Shown here: positions 45,438-54,690 of the stretch, one piece after another | How the letters are laid out: each line of letters starts with the position of its first letter | Position numbering within the stretch: position 1 is the stretch's first letter | Assembly (NCBI RefSeq): GCF_900176605.1 | Contig: NZ_FXLP01000005.1 | Coordinates: 434,001 to 498,000 of the forward strand | DNA length: 64,000 bases | Reading direction: 5' to 3' | DNA from: Peptoniphilus vaginalis | Lineage (GTDB): Bacteria; Bacillota; Clostridia; Tissierellales; Peptoniphilaceae | Made by a program: the position numbers and the translations under genes | Notes under the pieces: model-generated | What the model was told of the DNA's origin: nothing | Seen by the model: only the letters and a program-made list of their open reading frames with translations | Databases searched by the model: none

Positions 45438-46120
45438 TAGTCCTCCTCAATTATCTTTAATTTAAAATCCAAAAAGTCACTGGCCACAAAGTGGTAGTCA
45501 ACTCCTGCCATGTCTCCTTCGTAAGAAAACTTGTGTCCCTTTCCGTGAAGATGTCCATAGACACATTTTTCCACTTCATAATCGCTTAAAGTTTGTGAAA
45601 ATTCATTGACACTTAGGTCTTGATTAAAGGGTGGGTAATGAATCATGGCAATAATTTTTTTATTTACGCAAGAATCTAGTGAATTTTTTAATCTTTGAAC
45701 TTCTCTCAAATAAATTTTTTCATCATTTTCAGAAAACTCAAAGGAATCTCTAGCAGCCCATCCTCTTGTACCACATATTGAATAACCCTTGTATTCAAAG
45801 GAGTTGTTGTGAATAAAATGTATGGTCTTGTAGCCAAGATTATTCATCTTATTGAGCGAAGACCACCAATAATCGTGGTTTCCCTTGGAAATTATTTTTA
45901 TTCCTGGAAGGTCATCAATTCTTTTTAAGTCATAAGTAGCTGTCTCAAGTTTAAGAGCCCAAGAAATATCTCCTGGTAAAAGAACTAAGTCATCTTCTTT
46001 GACAACTTCTTTCCAGTTCTTAATTATTTTTTCTTCATGATTTTCCCAGTTATCTCCAAAAATATTCATAGGTTTTTCTTGTGTGTAGTCGAAGTGAAGA
46101 TCCCCAATTGCGAATATCAT
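45437..46120 (-). CDS. Calcineurin-like metallophosphoesterase (COG1768 type)
   Basis: The metal-site motifs occur in order: GDLHFDY, LLPGDISWALKLE, KGNHDYWW, IAMIHYPPF and VYGHLHGKGH. This defines a dimetal phosphoesterase of about 227 residues. I use ATG 46120 (MIFAIGDLHFDY), with GAGG five bases ahead, rather than the GTG two codons earlier. The substrate is unknown; the family is described only as predicted phosphohydrolase. It lies between the YhaN-like ATPase and the CYTH gene. Confidence 0.85.
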   Translation of the reverse strand: MIFAIGDLHFDYTQEKPMNIFGDNWENHEEKIIKNWKEVVKEDDLVLLPGDISWALKLETATYDLKRIDDLPGIKIISKGNHDYWWSSLNKMNNLGYKTIHFIHNNSFEYKGYSICGTRGWAARDSFEFSENDEKIYLREVQRLKNSLDSCVNKKIIAMIHYPPFNQDLSVNEFSQTLSDYEVEKCVYGHLHGKGHKFSYEGDMAGVDYHFVASDFLDFKLKIIEED

Positions 46121-46127
46121 ATACACC

Positions 46128-48371
46128 TCAAATTGTAATTAATTTATATGTCATACTATATTTATCTAAAATCTCTTTTTCCCTATTTGTGCTTGTAAAG
46201 ATTAAAACTTGTTCATTATTTTGTAAAATTTCAAGAGCTTCTTTAAGTCTGAAGTCATCATAAGAATCAAAGTGGCTGTCAAGCACTATAGGTATTTCCT
46301 TGTCACTAATAATTTTTGATATAGATAGTCTAAAAGCTAGATAAATCTGATCAATAGTACCCAGGCTTAGACTATCTAATCCAACGTAATTTTCTATGTC
46401 TCTATCATAAACCCTTATGCCAAAGGTGTCATCAATTAAAATTTCATTATATTTACCAGAAGTCATTGCATCCAAATATATTGAAATTTCTTTCTTTAGA
46501 AGTGGAAGCTTGTCTATTCTTCTTGCCTTTACATAGTCTTCAAATCTTTCGATAGATATTTCTAACAATTCCTTCTTATATACTAATTTCTTTAATTTGT
46601 CCTTTAACTCAAAGGATCTCTCTTCTAAAACTCTTAATTTTTCTAAGGAGTCCTCAAGGGTTTTTAAGCTTCCTTCCAAGTTTAAAATATTATTTTTTTC
46701 AAAATCTATTTTTTCTTGTATTTCATCAATAGATTCTTCTCTGTAAATATTTCCTGTGATATTTTCTTTTTCAAGTTCTTTAATCCTATACTTGTATTCA
46801 CTTATCCTATTTGCATCTCTATTTTCATAAAACAGATTTTTCAAATCCTTAATATTCTCAACTTCATATTTTTGGAATATAGTTTGAAGGTCTCCTTCAA
46901 GATTAAAAATGCTTCTCTTAGTATCATCTATTTCTAGAGAGTTTTTTTCTATCCATTCTCTATTGTATTCATTTTTAGAAATATTTTTTAAGTTTTCTTC
47001 GATTTTTAAATCAAAAATTTCACTTAGTTCTTTTTTATCTCTAGCATCATATTTAATTAAAATTTCATCAATTTCTTTATCAAATTTTTTCTTTATTAAA
47101 GTTTTTTCCTGAGATTTCTTTTTATAATCTTGGTATTTATTTCTCAATCTATTTAGTAGATCCTTATTCTCTCTATATTTTACAATCCTAAAATATGAAT
47201 AAGCAAACAATATAAAAGATAGGGTAGAAATCAAATATTTTTTTAAATAAATAGAAATCAAAACTACAAGAAGTCCACCTACAAAAGATGAAAGAAATTT
47301 TAAAATATATTTAAAAACTTCTTTTTCGGTATTTTTTATATCCCATGAAATTATTTCTCTTTCTTTAGAATAATTATTTTCGTTTAACGCTTGTATCTCC
47401 CTATTTATTTCTTTAAATCTTTGATAGTCCTCTTCAAGATCAAGGTCGACATCAAAGCTTTCTCTTTCAACTGATAATAAATCATCAAGCTTACTAGAGT
47501 AGATTCCAAGACTCCTGTTTATTTCAATTGCCTTTTCAAGATCGGCAAAATTATATTTTTCATCATTTTCTGAATTACTTTCATGACATTCCCTTAGTTT
47601 TTCTTTTAAGTTCTCAAGTTCAAAGAGCTTTCGTCCCCTAAGCTTGTCTTCTAAATCTCTTAAATTATCTTTAGAAGACTTGTATTTATCAATTGACTTC
47701 TCATAGGTTTCCTTAAGACTTATGAAGTTAACCTTGTCCTTTGATATCTTTTCTAATTCATCATTAATCCTTCCGATTTCTGATGATTTTCTCTTTTTTG
47801 TTCCTATATCATAGAGGTCTTCCTTCATCCTTTCTATGACCTTACTCAAATCAACATTTTCATCTTCAGAAACAGAAAAATTATTAATCCTATTTTGTAA
47901 TTCTACACTGGCACCACTATCAAGCTGACTTAATCTTTGACCAATAAAAAATGTTGATTTATAAATTTTTCTGTTTAAATCAAAAAACAAAACCCCTGGT
48001 TGAGGAATCCTAGAATACATAAAAATTCTAGGGTCATCTGATAGGTTATCAGCAGTTTTGAGATTTAAAATTGAACATTCGTCCTTATCAAAGTCTCTGC
48101 TAATCCAAAAATCCTCTCCCTTGTCATTTAAAATAATGTAACCCCTATATAAATTTGAATTCCAAGGTATCGATTTTTCAAATAAATCATCACGAACCTT
48201 CTTCACAAGGGAGTCACGACTAAAACCATAAAAAATCCCATCTATAAAATTTACGATTGTTGATTTGCCCTTTTCATTTCTGCCGTAAATCAGGTTTATT
48301 CCTTCCTGGAGCTCAATCTTTTTATCTTCAAATTTTCCAAAATTTAAAAGTCCTAATTCTTTAATTATCAT
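46128..48371 (-). CDS. YhaN/SbcC-like AAA ATPase with long coiled coil
   Basis: ATG 48371 gives MIIKELGLLNFGKF, the typical RecF/SbcC-like start. Residues upstream in the same frame overlap the yhaO-like gene and are not expected to be used. Walker A is IYGRNEKGKSTIVNF (about residue 33). The middle is a long charged coiled coil interrupted near residue 365 by two hydrophobic segments (LKFLSSFVGGLLVVLISIYL and STLSFILFAYSYF), as in YhaN rather than SbcC. The end has the SMC-like signature SLSLGTIDQIYLAFRL and Walker B IPIVLDSHFDSYDD. Length is 747. It pairs with the adjoining YhaO-like nuclease, overlapping by 11 bases. A DNA end-processing complex is inferred. Confidence 0.85.
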   Translation of the reverse strand: MIIKELGLLNFGKFEDKKIELQEGINLIYGRNEKGKSTIVNFIDGIFYGFSRDSLVKKVRDDLFEKSIPWNSNLYRGYIILNDKGEDFWISRDFDKDECSILNLKTADNLSDDPRIFMYSRIPQPGVLFFDLNRKIYKSTFFIGQRLSQLDSGASVELQNRINNFSVSEDENVDLSKVIERMKEDLYDIGTKKRKSSEIGRINDELEKISKDKVNFISLKETYEKSIDKYKSSKDNLRDLEDKLRGRKLFELENLKEKLRECHESNSENDEKYNFADLEKAIEINRSLGIYSSKLDDLLSVERESFDVDLDLEEDYQRFKEINREIQALNENNYSKEREIISWDIKNTEKEVFKYILKFLSSFVGGLLVVLISIYLKKYLISTLSFILFAYSYFRIVKYRENKDLLNRLRNKYQDYKKKSQEKTLIKKKFDKEIDEILIKYDARDKKELSEIFDLKIEENLKNISKNEYNREWIEKNSLEIDDTKRSIFNLEGDLQTIFQKYEVENIKDLKNLFYENRDANRISEYKYRIKELEKENITGNIYREESIDEIQEKIDFEKNNILNLEGSLKTLEDSLEKLRVLEERSFELKDKLKKLVYKKELLEISIERFEDYVKARRIDKLPLLKKEISIYLDAMTSGKYNEILIDDTFGIRVYDRDIENYVGLDSLSLGTIDQIYLAFRLSISKIISDKEIPIVLDSHFDSYDDFRLKEALEILQNNEQVLIFTSTNREKEILDKYSMTYKLITI

Positions 48372-49380
48372 AGCCTTGCTCCAAAATATATTTTTTTGAA
48401 AGTTCTCTTGCTTCTTGTTCCATCTTACTAGAAGCAAAACTATCTAAGAGATCAATTATATACTTGTCCCTTATCTCATATTCTTCATAAGAATCAACTA
48501 ATTCATTTTGAATTTCAAAATAAAATGCTGACAAATTTTCTTTTAAGAAGTTTTCGATATCTCTTGGATGAAGGGTTTCTCCCTTGAGTATTATCCTATA
48601 AAGATTATTTTGTTCGATTTGATCTTGAATTAAATTTAGGACTTCACTATAAGTCATTTCTTTTTTTAAATTTATTTCAAGATTTACAAACTCTCTTCTT
48701 GAAAAATCTTTAAACTCAATTGTTTTTTTATCATCATCTAAAAAAATTATCCCTCTCTTGCTTTGGTCTTTAAAAGAAAGAGGAATTAAAGATCCCGAGT
48801 AATAAGTATTGTCAAAGACCTTCCCCCTCTTGTGGATATGACCTAGGGCAACATAGTTAAACTTCTCCAAGAAATCCTTACTTAATGGCAGGTACCTTTC
48901 ATCTTTTAGGTCAGAATGAAAGAGACCTATATTTACAAAATTTTGGTCCAATTTTATATCATTAAAATCTTTTTTAAATGCAAAAGAGTCGTAGGAAATT
49001 CCATAAATTCTCGTTTTTAATTCACTTAACTCAAAATAATCGAGTTCATTACTAAAGATATATAAATTCTCTGGCAAGTTTACCTTTAAAAATAAATTAT
49101 CTTCAGAAAGATAGTCATGATTACCAAAGGCAATAAAAACTTTAGCATTAAGTTTTTTCACCAAGTCTAAAAATCTATTTAAATCTCTTAAGTTAAAAAA
49201 TTCTCTTTCAAATAAATCACCAGCAATTAAAATAATGTCAGCTTGGACTTCATTTGAAAATTCAAAAACTTCATAGAGAGCACGCCAAGAATCCTCTAAA
49301 AGTTTATTTGAAACTTCTAAAGGAAGTCGTCCCTTATAAAATTTTTTTAAATGTAAATCACCAGTGTGAATTATTTTCAT
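48361..49380 (-). CDS. YhaO/SbcD-like DNA repair exonuclease
   Basis: This is a 339-residue Mre11-type metallophosphoesterase: IHTGDLHLKKF, IIAGDLFEREFF, AFGNHDYLS, GLFHSD and ALGHIHKRG carry the metal ligands. A C-terminal capping region follows. It resembles B. subtilis YhaO, whose gene likewise precedes yhaN. The coupled ATPase has a membrane-associated middle, so the pair may act at the membrane. It is first of the yhaO-yhaN-phosphoesterase-CYTH run. Confidence 0.87.
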   Translation of the reverse strand: MKIIHTGDLHLKKFYKGRLPLEVSNKLLEDSWRALYEVFEFSNEVQADIILIAGDLFEREFFNLRDLNRFLDLVKKLNAKVFIAFGNHDYLSEDNLFLKVNLPENLYIFSNELDYFELSELKTRIYGISYDSFAFKKDFNDIKLDQNFVNIGLFHSDLKDERYLPLSKDFLEKFNYVALGHIHKRGKVFDNTYYSGSLIPLSFKDQSKRGIIFLDDDKKTIEFKDFSRREFVNLEINLKKEMTYSEVLNLIQDQIEQNNLYRIILKGETLHPRDIENFLKENLSAFYFEIQNELVDSYEEYEIRDKYIIDLLDSFASSKMEQEARELSKKYILEQGYDN

Positions 49381-49422
49381 CTTATCACCAAAATAATTAT
49401 ATCACAGATTTAGACTAAAAAT

Positions 49423-49442
49423 GAGCATCCATGTGGATGCTC
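49423..49442 (-). terminator. Terminator of the isochorismatase-like gene
   Basis: GAGCATCC and GGATGCTC form an 8-bp perfect stem around a 4-nt loop, followed on the minus strand by ATTTTTAG. It ends the run from pgm to the isochorismatase-like gene. Confidence 0.8.
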
Positions 49443-49459
49443 CCATCTTAAGAATTTTA

Positions 49460-50011
49460 TTAAATTATTAATTTTTGCAAAGTCTTAAATTCATCTGTTC
49501 CTGCTATACCTGCAAGGTCAAACAAAATTGTTTCTGTATTAGAAATAACTGCTCCCATTTCACGAAGGAGTTCCATTCCATTTTTGGAGTTTTCTTCACT
49601 TCTTGAACCCAAGGCATCTGCTGCAACGAAAACTTCATACCCTGCTTCAAGTAAAGCTCTAACAGTTTGGAAGACACAAATATGAGTTTCCATTCCACAA
49701 AGAACTACTTGTTTTTTACCAAGTCTGTCAAATTCTTTTTTTATTTCTTCGTCTCCATAAGAGTTGAAAGTTAACTTAGGAAATTCCTTTTTATCTTTAA
49801 GGGGAGCCTTAACTTCTTCATTAGTAAAACCAAGTCCCTTTGGATATTGAACTGTATAAATTGCTTCGGCGCCAATTGTGCTTGCCACCTTTGCTAATAC
49901 AGTTGAGTTCTTAACAATTTCATCCTTATTGTACATTGCCTTTAATAATTTGTCTTGAATATCAATAAAGGTAAAAACAACATCTTCCCTATTTAAGTGA
50001 AAATTTTTCAT
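49460..50011 (-). CDS. Isochorismatase-family cysteine hydrolase
   Basis: The 183-residue protein has the Asp-Lys-Cys triad of the family: FTFIDIQDKL (Asp), the Lys in a YPKGLGF region, and VVLCGMETHICVFQTVRALL with the nucleophilic Cys. The next segment, EAGYEVFVAADALGSRS, is also typical. Members include nicotinamidases, N-carbamoylsarcosine amidases and many of unknown substrate (YcaC-like). The zinc-binding pattern of nicotinamidase is not evident, so I leave the substrate open. Despite the family name, adjacency to aro genes should not be read as isochorismate use; it belongs to the separate pgm/pfkB-like run. Confidence 0.85.
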   Translation of the reverse strand: MKNFHLNREDVVFTFIDIQDKLLKAMYNKDEIVKNSTVLAKVASTIGAEAIYTVQYPKGLGFTNEEVKAPLKDKKEFPKLTFNSYGDEEIKKEFDRLGKKQVVLCGMETHICVFQTVRALLEAGYEVFVAADALGSRSEENSKNGMELLREMGAVISNTETILFDLAGIAGTDEFKTLQKLII

Positions 50012-50025
50012 ATTCCCTCCTATAT

Positions 50026-50937
50026 TTATAAAATTTCTTCCACTTCAACGCTATTCATAATTCTTTTTATAGCGCTCATTTCAATTTTATCTTTTTCAAC
50101 AAAATTTTCCCACACTCCACAAGAGATTGCAAGTTTTATTGAAGTTATAAAATCATAATCTCTATCAAGAGCTATAGCAAGACCTGAAAGACAAAGACTT
50201 GTGTCAAACTTTTCTGTCAAAACTTTATTCTCTAATTTTTCCTTGTTTATATAGGCCCTATAATTTTTTTCTTCTGTTGAAATAATTGTTGCCCTTTTAC
50301 TATTAACAAAAACAATTTTAGTTCCAGACTTTATAAATTTTTTGTTGAATTCAATTACTTCTCCAGTATAATTAATTTTTTTATCTTTCTCTATGTCATT
50401 TTTATCAAACATTAGTATATAGGGATTGGCCTTTTCAATTTTATCAAGCTTTATAGGATTAACAGCAACCTTAACATTTTTTTGATAGCAAATATTTACG
50501 AGTTTTTCATAAATGTCATCATCTAAACCCTTTAAATCAATTTTGGGAATAACAACTATTTTTTTATTGTATAAGGATCTTTCAAAGGAGTTTAATATAT
50601 CAGACCTGTCTTCCATAGTAATTCTTGGGTCTTCAGTCCTATAAACTTTTTTAGAATCATTGGATTTTATTAAAACTTCTTCTACATTTTCATCCTTAAG
50701 ACCTGTAAAGTTCACATCAATTCCCAGTTGACTTAGGGACAATGCAATTTCTCTACCTCTTTTATTGCCCTTCAACATAAAAACTTCTGAATCAATGCCA
50801 AGTGTTTTTGCAAAAAGAGCCATATATATCCCATGACCACTTGGGTAAATCTTTGAGGACTCAATAATGTCATTTGATTCATCTTTTAAATTAAATTCTC
50901 TAACAATTTTCGGATTAAAGTCACAATAAAGAATCAT
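50026..50937 (-). CDS. Degenerate PfkB/1-phosphofructokinase-like protein
   Basis: The length of 303 and the layout fit the PfkB carbohydrate kinase fold (MILYCDFNPKIVREFNL start; YPSGHGIYMALFAKTLGIDS, the sugar site of 1-phosphofructokinase; GREIALSLSQLGIDV). The C-terminal GAGDxxxAG motif, with anion hole and catalytic Asp, is here KFDTSLCLSGLAIAL. The Asp may remain, but the glycines that form the anion hole are gone. VNPIKLDKI and NSKRATIIST also differ from the usual NxSG and KxGxxG motifs. It could be a pseudokinase or have a changed substrate. It lies 4 bases from the pgm gene and 14 from the hydrolase gene, so it is expressed with sugar-phosphate functions. Confidence 0.6.
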   Translation of the reverse strand: MILYCDFNPKIVREFNLKDESNDIIESSKIYPSGHGIYMALFAKTLGIDSEVFMLKGNKRGREIALSLSQLGIDVNFTGLKDENVEEVLIKSNDSKKVYRTEDPRITMEDRSDILNSFERSLYNKKIVVIPKIDLKGLDDDIYEKLVNICYQKNVKVAVNPIKLDKIEKANPYILMFDKNDIEKDKKINYTGEVIEFNKKFIKSGTKIVFVNSKRATIISTEEKNYRAYINKEKLENKVLTEKFDTSLCLSGLAIALDRDYDFITSIKLAISCGVWENFVEKDKIEMSAIKRIMNSVEVEEIL

Positions 50938-50941
50938 TTTT

Positions 50942-52606
50942 TCACCTACTTGTATGAATTTTTTCCATTATCTCTTCTTTCATAATTCTTATTTTTTCTT
51001 TGGCTTCGACTTTATTATCAGATACCACATAAGCGTAAATTTTTAATTTTGGTTCAGTACCTGAAGGTCTAAGGGCAAACCAAGTTTCATCATCAAAATA
51101 AAACTTCAAAAGATCTTGTGGTTTTTCTTCATCTTTTATAAAGTCTTCTTTTTTCTTTAAGTCGCCAATTTTTTCAAAGGAATCAAGCTCTCTGAAACTT
51201 TCCATAATTTTTTTCATAGTAGCATTTCCATCTTTTCCTTCGAAATAGACTGAGTCAAGATATTCTTCAAAATAGCCATATTTTTTGTAAATTTCTTCAA
51301 TGTAATCTTTTATTTTGAGATTTCTCTTCTTTAGATATCCTGACATCTCAGCAATTATCATAGAAGTTCCTACTGCATCCTTATCTCTAATATGGTTTCC
51401 AATTACATAACCAATAGATTCTTCATATCCAAAGATAAAGTTATGCTCTTTACTTTCATCCCAAATATTTGGCAAGTTACAAATATTTTTGAATCCTGTT
51501 AAAGTTTCAAAAACTTCAACATCATAATCTTTTGCAATTTTCTTAATTAGGTCAGCACTTACCACTGTCTTAACAAAGGCAGGGTTTTCTATATTCTTAT
51601 GGATATTCATTTCAAGCAAGAAGTTGCCTAAGATAAATCCCATTTGGTTACCGCTAATTCTTAAAATTTCATCTCCCATTTCAAGGACAGCCACCCTATC
51701 AGAATCTGGATCCGTTGCAATTATGATATCAGCATCTTCTATTTTCGCAAGTTCTATGGCTTTATCAAAAGCTCTTATATCTTCAGGATTTGGATTGGAT
51801 ACATTAGTAAAATCTCCATCAGGATTTTCTTGTTCAGATACAACATAAACATTTTTAAAACCCCTCTCTGATAAAACTTTTCTTACAAATTTATTTCCAC
51901 AACCGCTAAGTGGTGTATAAACAATTTTAATATCCTTGTCGATATCATCTGTTAAGGATAGACTTAGAGTATCCTTATAAAAAGAATTTATTACAGCTTC
52001 TCCCAAGAATTTAATCTCTTTGTACTCACCTAATTTTTTTAAACTATTGAAATCAAAATCCAAAATATTTATTCTATTTGATTTTTCTTCAATTGCTTCA
52101 GCAATATCATTTAGAATTTGGGATCCCTTTTCCCAATAGAGTTTAAATCCATTATAATTTTTTGGATTGTGAGACGCAGTAATCATTATTCCGGAAATAG
52201 TCTTTAAGTATCTTATAGAATAAGCTAAAAGTGGAGTTGGACAAATTCCTGGAAACAAATAAACTTTTATTCCCCTATCTGCTAATATTTTTGCGGTCAG
52301 TATAGAAAATTCATAAGATTCATGTCTTATATCACGACCAATTACAACTCCCCTCTTCTTGGCATCTTCTCCAAGTTCATCGATTAAATCAGCAAGGGCA
52401 AGAGCAGTCTTACCTACAGTTAAATAATTCATCCTATTTGTTCCAGGTCCAAGAATTCCACGAAGACCAGCTGTACCAAATTCAAGATCTTTATAAAAAC
52501 TATCTTCTATTTCTTCTTCGTTGTCTTTCATTTTTAATAGTTCATTTTTTAAGTCTTGGCTTACTTTATCACTTTTAAGCCACTCTTCATAAATATCTCT
52601 ATACAT
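50942..52606 (-). CDS. Phosphoglucomutase/phosphomannomutase family enzyme
   Basis: This is a 554-residue alpha-D-phosphohexomutase. The active-site Ser loop is ITASHNPKNYNGFKLYW (about 140), the metal loop DPDSDRVAVLEMG (about 300), the sugar loop GYEESIGYVIG (about 395) and the phosphate loop RPSGTEPKLKIY near the end. N-terminal EFGTAGLRGILGPGTNRMN matches the PgcA (YhxB) type of Firmicutes, which interconverts glucose 1- and 6-phosphate for glycolipid and wall polymer synthesis. Closely spaced from ybaK (2 bases) and the PfkB-like gene. Confidence 0.92.
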   Translation of the reverse strand: MYRDIYEEWLKSDKVSQDLKNELLKMKDNEEEIEDSFYKDLEFGTAGLRGILGPGTNRMNYLTVGKTALALADLIDELGEDAKKRGVVIGRDIRHESYEFSILTAKILADRGIKVYLFPGICPTPLLAYSIRYLKTISGIMITASHNPKNYNGFKLYWEKGSQILNDIAEAIEEKSNRINILDFDFNSLKKLGEYKEIKFLGEAVINSFYKDTLSLSLTDDIDKDIKIVYTPLSGCGNKFVRKVLSERGFKNVYVVSEQENPDGDFTNVSNPNPEDIRAFDKAIELAKIEDADIIIATDPDSDRVAVLEMGDEILRISGNQMGFILGNFLLEMNIHKNIENPAFVKTVVSADLIKKIAKDYDVEVFETLTGFKNICNLPNIWDESKEHNFIFGYEESIGYVIGNHIRDKDAVGTSMIIAEMSGYLKKRNLKIKDYIEEIYKKYGYFEEYLDSVYFEGKDGNATMKKIMESFRELDSFEKIGDLKKKEDFIKDEEKPQDLLKFYFDDETWFALRPSGTEPKLKIYAYVVSDNKVEAKEKIRIMKEEIMEKIHTSR

Positions 52607-52608
52607 AC

Positions 52609-53079
52609 TTACTCCTTTTTTATATCAGCAAATTCTCCACCTATTAAGCCAACCAATTCCTTTGGATTTACTTTTATTTGCATCCCAACTTTTCCACCAC
52701 TTACATAAAAGAAATCTAAATTTTCTGCAGAAGAATCTACAAAAGTTTTAAATTCCTTTTTCATTCCAACTGGTGAACAACCTCCATGTATATAACCAGT
52801 TAGTGGCAAGAGCTTTTTTTGTGGAATCATTTCAACTTTTTTTGTTCCTGACACCTTTGCAGCTTTTTTTAAATCAAGCTCTGATGACACAGGAACTACA
52901 AATACGAAGTGTTCTCCTGCTTTGGCTTCTGTTACAAGAGTTTTAAAAACCATGTCTTGATCTTCTCCTAACTTTTCAGCCACGTCTACTCCACCTATTC
53001 CATCCTTAGTGGAATATTCAATTATTTCAAAATTAATTTTTTCACTTTCAAGAATTCTCATTGCATTAGTTTTTTTCAT
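52609..53079 (-). CDS. ybaK: Cys-tRNA(Pro)/Cys-tRNA(Cys) deacylase YbaK
   Basis: YbaK/EbsC hydrolyses cysteine mistakenly attached to tRNA-Pro. The 156-residue protein has the editing fold: FKTLVTEAKAGEHFVFVVP, with Lys at the substrate site, DLKKAAKVSGTKKVEMI and LTGYIHGGCSPVGMKK. Length and order are typical for YbaK rather than the ProX/INS domain. It starts the ybaK-pgm-pfkB-like-hydrolase run. Confidence 0.92.
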   Translation of the reverse strand: MKKTNAMRILESEKINFEIIEYSTKDGIGGVDVAEKLGEDQDMVFKTLVTEAKAGEHFVFVVPVSSELDLKKAAKVSGTKKVEMIPQKKLLPLTGYIHGGCSPVGMKKEFKTFVDSSAENLDFFYVSGGKVGMQIKVNPKELVGLIGGEFADIKKE

Positions 53080-53182
53080 AAAATCACCTTTTCATCTGTC
53101 TTAATTTTACAACAAAAATAATTTTTCTTCATCTGTTTAAAAATTTTTGCTCATATTAACAATAAATTTTTCAAATAAAAAA

Positions 53183-53197
53183 CTGGCTTACTGCCAG
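53183..53197 (-). terminator. Terminator of the aro/pab operon
   Basis: On the minus strand CTGGC-AGTAA-GCCAG is followed by TTTTTTATTTG, 7 bases past the pabC stop. Short but typical. Confidence 0.75.
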
Positions 53198-53203
53198 CTT
53201 AAT

Positions 53204-53917
53204 TTAAAAACCAAATTCTTTCAAATAACTTTGAATTAATTTTGTTTCCTTGTCCTTATTAAATTTTACATCATTAATTGAGGATACATTTCTAATTCCC
53301 ATAAGTGAATTAGAAATAAAAACTTCTTCGTAACTTTCCAAGTCTTTAAAACAAATTACTTCTTCCTTAACCTTGTAGTTTTCCAAAATGAAGTCCCTCA
53401 TAGTTCCCTTTAAAAGTCCAGAAGAAAGAGTTGGAGTAAAAATTTCTCCTTCTCTCACACAAAAAATATTTGCAAAGGATGTTTCACAAACTTCTTCTCT
53501 TTCATTTATAAAAAGAGCTGAGTCATATCCTCTATCTTGTGCCCACCTATGCTCCATAATATTTTCATAATAAGAAAGGCACTTGTGATAGACCACTTTT
53601 GAAGTTGAGTTTCTCCTAACATCTGAAACAATTAATTTAAACTTCTTATTATCTTCTCTATAATTGTCAGGTCTACTTGTCACTATAAAGTTTTTATCAG
53701 AAACAATTAGCTTTAAGGCAAAATTTTTCTCTTCTGAAGATTTTATATGCTCATAAATTTTTTCTTCATCAATATCTCTTTCAATTCCAAAGAATTCTAA
53801 AGATTTTTTTAGTCTCCTTAAATGCTTTTCAAGAAAGAGAGGCTTCCCATCAACTACTTTTATGGTTTCAAAGGCCCCTCTTCCAAAGTAATAACCATCA
53901 TCAAATTCTATTTTCAT
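53204..53917 (-). CDS. pabC: Aminodeoxychorismate lyase-like class IV aminotransferase
   Basis: PabC releases p-aminobenzoate and pyruvate from aminodeoxychorismate. Class IV PLP features are DDGYYFGRGAFETIKV, YHKCLSYYENI with the PLP Lys, YDSALFINEREEVCETSFAN and TPTLSSGLLKGTMRDFIL. ATG 53917 has GAGGAG four bases upstream; an in-frame ATG at 53929 overlaps that site. The start overlaps aroF by 17 bases. The D-amino acid and branched-chain aminotransferases share the fold. The pabAB gene in the same operon makes the PabC role the best reading. It is the last gene of the operon. Confidence 0.87.
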   Translation of the reverse strand: MKIEFDDGYYFGRGAFETIKVVDGKPLFLEKHLRRLKKSLEFFGIERDIDEEKIYEHIKSSEEKNFALKLIVSDKNFIVTSRPDNYREDNKKFKLIVSDVRRNSTSKVVYHKCLSYYENIMEHRWAQDRGYDSALFINEREEVCETSFANIFCVREGEIFTPTLSSGLLKGTMRDFILENYKVKEEVICFKDLESYEEVFISNSLMGIRNVSSINDVKFNKDKETKLIQSYLKEFGF

Positions 53918-54689
53918 TAAACTCCTCAAAATGTTTTACAATTCTTTTATAGATGTCATAACCTATTGCTTGAGCTGCATCACTTATAGATTGGTCTGGC
54001 TTTGGATGAACTTCTACCATAACCCCATCAAGTCCAAGAGCAAGAACTGCCTTGGCCATAGGTTCAATAAGTTCCCTCTTTCCAGTTCCATGGCTTGGAT
54101 CCACTATTACAGGGTAACCAGTTTTTTCTTTTATCATGTAAGCTCCTGCAAGGTCAAGAGTATTTCTCATTTCAGTTTCAAAAGTTCTAATTCCTCTTTC
54201 GCAGAAAATTATATTTTCATTTCCTTCAACTTCAATATATTTTGCTGCCAATTCCCACTCTTTTAGAGTTGCAGAAAATCCTCTCTTTAAAATTACCGGC
54301 TTGTTGGTCTTACCAATTTTTTTTAAAAGAGCATAGTTATACATATTTCTAGATCCAACTTGAAATACGTCAACATAATCTTTTATTAGTTCAACGTGAT
54401 CTTCACTTAAAACTTCTGTTATTACTGGGACATCAGCTTCCTTTGATGCCTCATTTAAATATTCAACAGCTTCAAATCCCAAGCCTTGAAAATCAAAGGG
54501 AGATGTTCTAGGCTTAAAAGCCCCTCCTCTTACTATGTCAACGCCAAATCTTTTTAAGTCTTTGGCTTCATTTATTATGTGGTCTCGTGATTCAATGGAG
54601 CAGGGCCCTGCAATTAATATTGGCTTGCCATCTCCAAGATTTATATCTCTAATTTTTACAATTTTAGCTTTGCTTAAATTTTCTCTCAT
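53901..54689 (-). CDS. aroF: 3-deoxy-7-phosphoheptulonate (DAHP) synthase, AroF/type I-beta
   Basis: DAHP synthase condenses PEP and erythrose 4-phosphate, the first step of the shikimate pathway. The 262-residue protein shows IAGPCSIESRDHI (PEP site), VRGGAFKPRTSPFDFQGLG, QVGSRNMYNYALLK, ILKRGFSATLKEW and VIVDPSHGTGKR. This is the short KDO8P-synthase-like group. It lacks the N-terminal ferredoxin-like or chorismate-mutase regulatory domain found in some relatives, so feedback control through that domain is not expected. One base separates it from the pabAB stop. Confidence 0.94.
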   Translation of the reverse strand: MRENLSKAKIVKIRDINLGDGKPILIAGPCSIESRDHIINEAKDLKRFGVDIVRGGAFKPRTSPFDFQGLGFEAVEYLNEASKEADVPVITEVLSEDHVELIKDYVDVFQVGSRNMYNYALLKKIGKTNKPVILKRGFSATLKEWELAAKYIEVEGNENIIFCERGIRTFETEMRNTLDLAGAYMIKEKTGYPVIVDPSHGTGKRELIEPMAKAVLALGLDGVMVEVHPKPDQSISDAAQAIGYDIYKRIVKHFEEFNENRI

Positions 54690-54690
54690 T

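Noticed and set aside
49460-50011. Isochorismatase-like gene read as part of chorismate metabolism
   Set aside because: The family is broad, the gene is in a different transcript with its own terminator, and no isochorismate synthase is present.
53931-54266. 111-codon frame antisense to aroF
   Set aside because: Overlaps a well-supported gene, no motif, no ribosome site.
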